17,494 nucleotides of DNA from Spirochaeta sp. (lineage in GTDB: Bacteria; Spirochaetota; Spirochaetia; DSM-27196; Alkalispirochaetaceae). Below are positions 14,858 to 17,494 of this stretch, one piece after another. The notes beneath the pieces were generated by a model. That model ran no database searches and had not been told where the DNA came from. It saw only the letters and a program-made list of their open reading frames with translations. Where the stretch lies: the NCBI GenBank assembly GCA_007117185.1, contig SKHA01000189.1, positions 1 through 17,494 on the forward strand, in the 5' to 3' direction. Both the position numbers and the translations under genes were made by a program. Numbering within the stretch: the stretch's first letter is position 1; every line of letters starts with the position of its first letter.

Positions 14858-15646
14858 ATGATTTCACCTCAGACGAAGACCGTGTTTACCTTCACTGCAG
14901 CAGTCGGGTTGATGCTGCTGGTGGTGACTGCTGCGGCCGCCCTGGACGAGTTCGATGAACTGCAGGAGCAGGCGCTGGCCGCTCTTGAAGCGGGAGAGAT
15001 CGCGGCAGCCCTCGAGTACTACACCGCAATGCACGAGCTGGACCCTCAGAATGGCGAGGTTGCGTACAACAGGGGTTCCCTGCTCATCGATCTGGGGCGA
15101 TACAGCGAAGCTGTCCGGGTGCTTTCCGTGGCGATCGACCTTGGAGAAGAGACGCTCAACGCGTACTTCAATAGAGCGATCGCCCTGGCGGCGGAGGACG
15201 ATCCACACCGCGCCCTCGAAGATCTGGAGCGGGCTCTGGAGTTGGACGGAAACAGCTCACCGGTGTTCAACAACAAAGGGGTGATCCTCTCCCGTCTGGA
15301 TCGTAACGACGAGGCGTTTGAAGCGTTCCTGGCGGCGCGTGAGGCAGACGCCGCGTATGCGGAACCGCGTTTTCATCTGGGCAACATGCTCTACGACCGG
15401 GAGGAACTGGAGCTGGCGGAGCAGTTGTTTACCGAAGCCCTTGAGATCGCCCCTGAGTTTGAGCAGGCGCAGTTCAATCGGGGTAACGCCCGGTATCTGA
15501 TGGGACAGTACACCGGAGCGATAGAGGACTTCATGAGCCTTCTTTCTTTGCGTCCGGATGACCCGGATGTGCTGGTTAACCTGGGACTGGCGGCGCTGGC
15601 ACACGCCGAGGCACTGGAGTCTGATGGTGAACGGGAGGACCAGTAG
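14858..15646 (+). CDS. Secreted tetratricopeptide repeat protein
   Basis: I start at ATG 14858 rather than ATG 14801, because it opens directly onto a signal peptide (core TFTAAVGLMLLVVTAAAA, likely cut after AAA near residue 28) and lies just after a promoter. The 262-residue protein is then almost wholly TPR: about six 34-residue repeats from residue 33 to 236, with typical cores such as AYNRGSLLIDLGRYSEAVRV, AYFNRAIALAAEDDPHRAL and AQFNRGNARYLMGQYTGAIE, then a short helix and an acidic tail. Such proteins are adaptors with no catalysis. It is likely periplasmic; the partner is unknown. The acetate kinase gene starts 29 bp after its stop. Confidence 0.88.
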   Translation: MISPQTKTVFTFTAAVGLMLLVVTAAAALDEFDELQEQALAALEAGEIAAALEYYTAMHELDPQNGEVAYNRGSLLIDLGRYSEAVRVLSVAIDLGEETLNAYFNRAIALAAEDDPHRALEDLERALELDGNSSPVFNNKGVILSRLDRNDEAFEAFLAAREADAAYAEPRFHLGNMLYDREELELAEQLFTEALEIAPEFEQAQFNRGNARYLMGQYTGAIEDFMSLLSLRPDDPDVLVNLGLAALAHAEALESDGEREDQ

Positions 15647-15675
15647 TGGCGTTCAAACGGAGAGAACCAGGAACG

Positions 15676-16875
15676 ATGATTCTGGTGATCAATAGCGGCA
15701 GCTCGTCGCTGAAGTACGAGATTTTTGATATGCCCCGTAGAGAGAGTCTTGGCCGCGGTTCGGTAGAGCGGATCGGGGGCAAAGGGTCAGTCCTGAAGCA
15801 GTCCGGCTGGAACGGGGCACTGGAACTTGAAAGGGATGCTCCGAGCCATGCAGAAGCCCTTGAGATGATGACCGGCGCCCTGACGGACGAGCAGAACGGG
15901 ATCATTGAAACCCTGGATGAGATTCGAGGTGTAGGGCATCGGGTGGTTCATGGCGGTGAGAAGTACGCCGAATCGGTGATCATCGACGACAGCGTTATTC
16001 TGGCGATAGAAGAGAACATCGAACTGGCGCCGTTGCACAATCCAGCCAACCTGACTGGTATCACAGAGGCACAGAAACTTTTTCCGGAGGCCCCGCAGGT
16101 TGCCGTCTTCGATACAGCATTTCACCAGACCCTGACCCCGGCGGCGTATCTGTACGGTCTGCCCCGAGAGCTCTATGACACGTATCGTATCCGCCGCTAC
16201 GGGTTTCACGGCACCTCCCACCGCTACGTAGCGGCGCAGGCGGTCAAGTTTGCCAAACGTTCACCGGAGAACACCAACGTAATATCCTGCCACCTGGGAA
16301 ATGGAGCGTCCATTACCGCCATCGACAGCGGTCGCTCTGTGGACACCTCCATGGGATTTACCCCCCTGGAAGGGTTGATGATGGGCACCAGAAGCGGCGA
16401 TCTTGATCCCTCGATAATCTTCTATCTGATGGAGCGCGGCTACACCGCGGAGCAGCTCAATCAGATGTTGAACAAAAAGAGCGGCCTTCTGGGTGTCTCC
16501 GGCATCTCCAACGACCTGCGTGACCTTGAGGAAGCGGCGGAACGGGGAGATCGTAACGCCATGGAGGCACTGGACGTATACGCATACCGGGTGAGAAAGT
16601 TTATCGGCGCCTACGCGGCCAATATTGTCAAGGTGGATATCCTGGTGTTCACCGGTGGAATCGGCCAGTACGGAACGCGAATGCGCGAGCGGATCTGTAA
16701 CCGCCTGGAAAACCTGGGCATCGTGATGGATTTTCGTAAAAACCTTGAGAACGGTCCGCGGGAAGGGATCATCTCCAAGGACTACTCCCCAACCACAATC
16801 ATTGTAGAGCCGACCAACGAAGAGTTGCAGATCGCCATCGATACCTTTGAGTTGTGCGGGATTCCCGCCGGGTGA
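15676..16875 (+). CDS. ackA: Acetate kinase
   Basis: I start at ATG 15676 (AGGA upstream), which gives the standard N terminus MILVINSGSSSLKYEIF and 399 residues, the family length. Catalytic and binding residues by family alignment are Asn6, Arg89 (GHRVVHGGE), His121 (APLHNPAN), Asp146 (VFDTAFHQT), His178 (YGFHGTSHRYVA), Arg239 (GTRSGDLDPS) and Glu382; the nucleotide-binding stretches HLGNGAS and VFTGGIGQ are intact. The enzyme makes ATP and acetate from acetyl phosphate in the cytoplasm, consistent with acetogenic sugar fermentation. No phosphotransacetylase gene is in the window. It lies 29 bp after the TPR gene, probably cotranscribed, and overlaps the next gene or nearly so. Confidence 0.96.
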   Translation: MILVINSGSSSLKYEIFDMPRRESLGRGSVERIGGKGSVLKQSGWNGALELERDAPSHAEALEMMTGALTDEQNGIIETLDEIRGVGHRVVHGGEKYAESVIIDDSVILAIEENIELAPLHNPANLTGITEAQKLFPEAPQVAVFDTAFHQTLTPAAYLYGLPRELYDTYRIRRYGFHGTSHRYVAAQAVKFAKRSPENTNVISCHLGNGASITAIDSGRSVDTSMGFTPLEGLMMGTRSGDLDPSIIFYLMERGYTAEQLNQMLNKKSGLLGVSGISNDLRDLEEAAERGDRNAMEALDVYAYRVRKFIGAYAANIVKVDILVFTGGIGQYGTRMRERICNRLENLGIVMDFRKNLENGPREGIISKDYSPTTIIVEPTNEELQIAIDTFELCGIPAG

Positions 16876-16880
16876 ACCCG

Positions 16881-17494
16881 ATGGCGACGGCAGATCTGCA
16901 GCTCTGGCGTCGTAACGGCGTCGTGCCCCGCGACATGGTCACCCTGTCTCAATTACGCGAGACCGCCAGGGTGATCGCCATTGCTGCGGAGCTGTCGCCT
17001 CTACCGGCCACCGTTTTGCCCCCGGACCCCGCAGTTTCTGCAGTGGTGCAACTCCCCGACCCTGAGTGGGGAGCGCGAACCCTGACGTGTATCCGAAGCG
17101 GGGAATCCTTTCAGGGAGGGCTGCTCCATACAGACACGTTGGCGGTCATCGTTGACCGCGGCGACTATCACCCCAAACTGAGCGGCTGGGAGTTTTCTTT
17201 GTTCCGTCCCGCAACAGGTTTGCGCGGTGTCTACGAGGAAGAGGCGACGGCGGTCCTGCTGGTGGCAGAGGATCTGAACATTCCCGTGGCGGCGGTGTAC
17301 CTGAAGTATTTGAACAAAGGGTTTTCCCTGACCTCACAGGAGAATGACGATGATGTGTGGTCGGATCTCTTCAGAGAGAGCAACGTAACCCGGCGGGCGC
17401 GGAAGAAGGTTGAAAGCCTGCGGAACGCGATCACCGCGGCGGAATCCGGCGACGGAAAGCCCCGGGAAGACCGTCCCCGCAGAGCAAGCGATCG
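16881..17494 (+). CDS. Unrecognised protein, 3' end beyond the window
   Basis: The frame stays open for 204 codons from ATG 16881 to the window edge with no stop. An in-frame GTG at 16872 overlaps the acetate kinase TGA (GTGA), so translation is coupled in either case. Codon use matches the neighbouring genes. The protein has no signal peptide. A mixed alpha/beta part (residues 1-150) includes a polar stretch around VIVDRGDYHPKLSGWEFSLF, then a helical charged segment (RRARKKVESLRNAI) and a low-complexity acidic/basic tail. I do not recognise the family. Position suggests cotranscription with ackA. Confidence 0.7.
   Translation, partial: MATADLQLWRRNGVVPRDMVTLSQLRETARVIAIAAELSPLPATVLPPDPAVSAVVQLPDPEWGARTLTCIRSGESFQGGLLHTDTLAVIVDRGDYHPKLSGWEFSLFRPATGLRGVYEEEATAVLLVAEDLNIPVAAVYLKYLNKGFSLTSQENDDDVWSDLFRESNVTRRARKKVESLRNAITAAESGDGKPREDRPRRASD

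Noticed and set aside
1..17494. Mobile elements, CRISPR arrays, toxin-antitoxin pairs, tRNA or rRNA genes.
   Set aside because: No repeats, transposase motifs, array-like spacing or RNA gene signatures seen on reading both strands.

Overview
The window (about 60% GC by eye) reads as chromosomal DNA of a free-living spirochaete (Spirochaeta/Alkalispirochaeta-like). This is an inference with moderate confidence. It rests on the CheY protein with its short N-terminal extension, the stand-alone DbpA-type RNA-binding domain protein, the secreted TPR and OmpA-domain proteins, and acetate kinase suggesting acetogenic fermentation. There is no rRNA, tRNA, CRISPR array or insertion sequence. The last gene runs off the right edge.

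Layout. 1-2832: an unrecognised four-helix membrane protein, a convergent DbpA-domain protein overlapping it by 4 bp, and a divergent periplasmic OmpA-domain protein. 2900-4390: a subtilisin-type lipoprotein protease with a strong internal GC gradient. 4439-7773: amylosucrase and a convergent class II CPD photolyase that overlap at their 3' ends. 7827-9981: an NtrC-family sigma-54 activator, a 322-bp non-coding interval, and a CheY. 9994-14794: a tightly overlapping five-gene oligopeptide-type ABC importer (permease, ATPase, ATPase, binding protein, permease). 14858-17494: a secreted TPR protein, acetate kinase, and an unrecognised partial gene.

The most interesting part is the interval between the NtrC-family regulator and cheY. 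It contains, in order, a tandem pair of TGCA-N3-TGCA-like dyads 22 bp apart, a near-consensus sigma-54 promoter (GG-N10-GC) about 120 bp further on, and a strong intrinsic terminator about 55 bp after that. A separate sigma-70-type promoter for cheY follows. The simplest reading is a sigma-54-dependent small RNA of about 74 nt, controlled by the adjacent response regulator. This resembles the LuxO-Qrr arrangement of vibrios, but in an unrelated lineage and with no sequence relationship claimed.

A second pattern is that three transcription units (DbpA-domain protein, protease, TPR protein) have a -35/N17/-10 promoter whose -10 hexamer ends exactly 6 nt before the start codon. This suggests leaderless or near-leaderless mRNAs. 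Genes inside operons and cheY instead have recognisable Shine-Dalgarno sequences.
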